Source: Limnobacter sp. (GTDB lineage: Bacteria; Pseudomonadota; Gammaproteobacteria; Burkholderiales; Burkholderiaceae_B). Taken from it: a stretch of 6,217 bases of DNA. Made by a program: the position numbers and the translations under genes. Numbering within the stretch: position 1 is the first letter of the stretch; every line of letters starts with the position of its first letter. The notes beneath the pieces were generated by a model. It did no database searches and was not told the origin of the DNA. It saw only the letters and a list, made by a program, of their open reading frames with translations. This document shows positions 5,856 through 6,217 of this stretch, piece by piece. The DNA lies in the NCBI GenBank assembly GCA_012032215.1, contig JAAURO010000113.1, forward strand, positions 1-6,217, read 5' to 3'.

Positions 5856-6217
5856 ATGCCTACCTATCAGCTCGGAACCCACATCCCGCAGATCGCCGAC
5901 AGCGCGTACGTCGCGCCAGGTGCAACGCTCATCGGCAAAGTCCGCCTTGCCGGGCACGCGAGCGTGTGGTTCGGTGCCGTGCTGCGCGGCGACAACGAGT
6001 TGATCGACATCGGCGCGGGCAGCAACGTGCAGGAAGGCACGATCATGCACACCGACCCGGGCTTCCCCCTGACCGTCGGCGCGCAGGTGACCATCGGCCA
6101 CCAGGCGATGCTGCATGGATGCACCATCGGCGACGGCGCGCTCGTCGGTATTCAAGCGGTGATCATGAACGGCGCGGTCATCGGCAAAGACTGCCTGGTC
6201 GGGCGCCGGCGCTTTGG
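5856..6217 (+). CDS. Gamma-carbonic-anhydrase-like hexapeptide-repeat protein (3' truncated by window edge)
   Basis: About 120 residues are visible of a family usually about 170-190 long. The N-terminus shows the left-handed beta-helix hexapeptide pattern ([20 protein letters not shown]), then [27 protein letters not shown] and MLHGCTIGD. His65, His82 and His87 fall where the family places its three metal ligands; the five-residue spacing of the last two matches Cam-type enzymes. This is the YrdA/PaaY/CaiE-like group of trimeric, metal-binding proteins; some hydrate CO2, others have been linked to thioesterase activity. Given the acyl-thioester neighbours either role is possible, and I infer neither. 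Near the edge the frame appears to gain a base: CTGGTCGGGCGCC at 6195-6207 reads LVGRRR, but with one G fewer it reads LVGAGAL, the expected conserved motif. Confidence 0.9.
   Translation, partial: MPTYQLGTHIPQIADSAYVAPGATLIGKVRLAGHASVWFGAVLRGDNELIDIGAGSNVQEGTIMHTDPGFPLTVGAQVTIGHQAMLHGCTIGDGALVGIQAVIMNGAVIGKDCLVGRRRF

Overview
The window looks like a proteobacterial chromosomal or metagenomic fragment in two compositional halves. Bases 1 to about 4640 have moderate GC (about 38-52% in lines I counted between 4501 and 4620). From about 4640-4690 to the end the sequence is clearly GC-rich (60-70% in lines I counted). The left half, with A/T-tolerant third codon positions, would suit a moderate-GC beta- or gammaproteobacterium. 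The right half has the codon use of a high-GC proteobacterium. I cannot name a genus from sequence alone.

Left to right, all on the plus strand: (1) the C-terminal third or so of a Wadjet/MksBEF-type SMC-like ATPase, JetC, cut by the left edge; (2) JetD, the Toprim nuclease subunit of the same anti-plasmid system, whose frame breaks twice near its N-terminus; (3) a 147-bp gap with small direct repeats; (4) fabI, an NAD(P)H-dependent enoyl-ACP reductase; (5) phaC, a polyhydroxyalkanoate synthase starting 6 bp after fabI, with three frame breaks and a change of base composition between the codons for its catalytic Asp and His; (6) a FabG-like short-chain dehydrogenase; (7) the N-terminal two thirds or so of a left-handed beta-helix gamma-carbonic-anhydrase-like protein, cut by the right edge.

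Two functional units are joined here. JetC and JetD belong to a four-gene defence system (JetA and JetB would lie to the left) in which an SMC-type motor extrudes DNA and JetD cuts small circular molecules. FabI, PhaC and the FabG-like reductase form an acyl-thioester and storage-polymer cluster: fabI next to this phaC subfamily is a known arrangement, and the reductase could provide or recycle 3-hydroxyacyl substrates.

There are six apparent single-base frame breaks (two in jetD, three in phaC, one in the last gene). Most lie in short homopolymers and all are repaired by adding or removing one base, so uncorrected sequencing error is the simplest explanation. The composition switch inside phaC is the most interesting feature: it is either a chimeric assembly through a conserved motif or a real recombination that made a mosaic synthase and brought in foreign downstream genes. 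I found no tRNA, rRNA, CRISPR array or insertion sequence, and no wholly new system.
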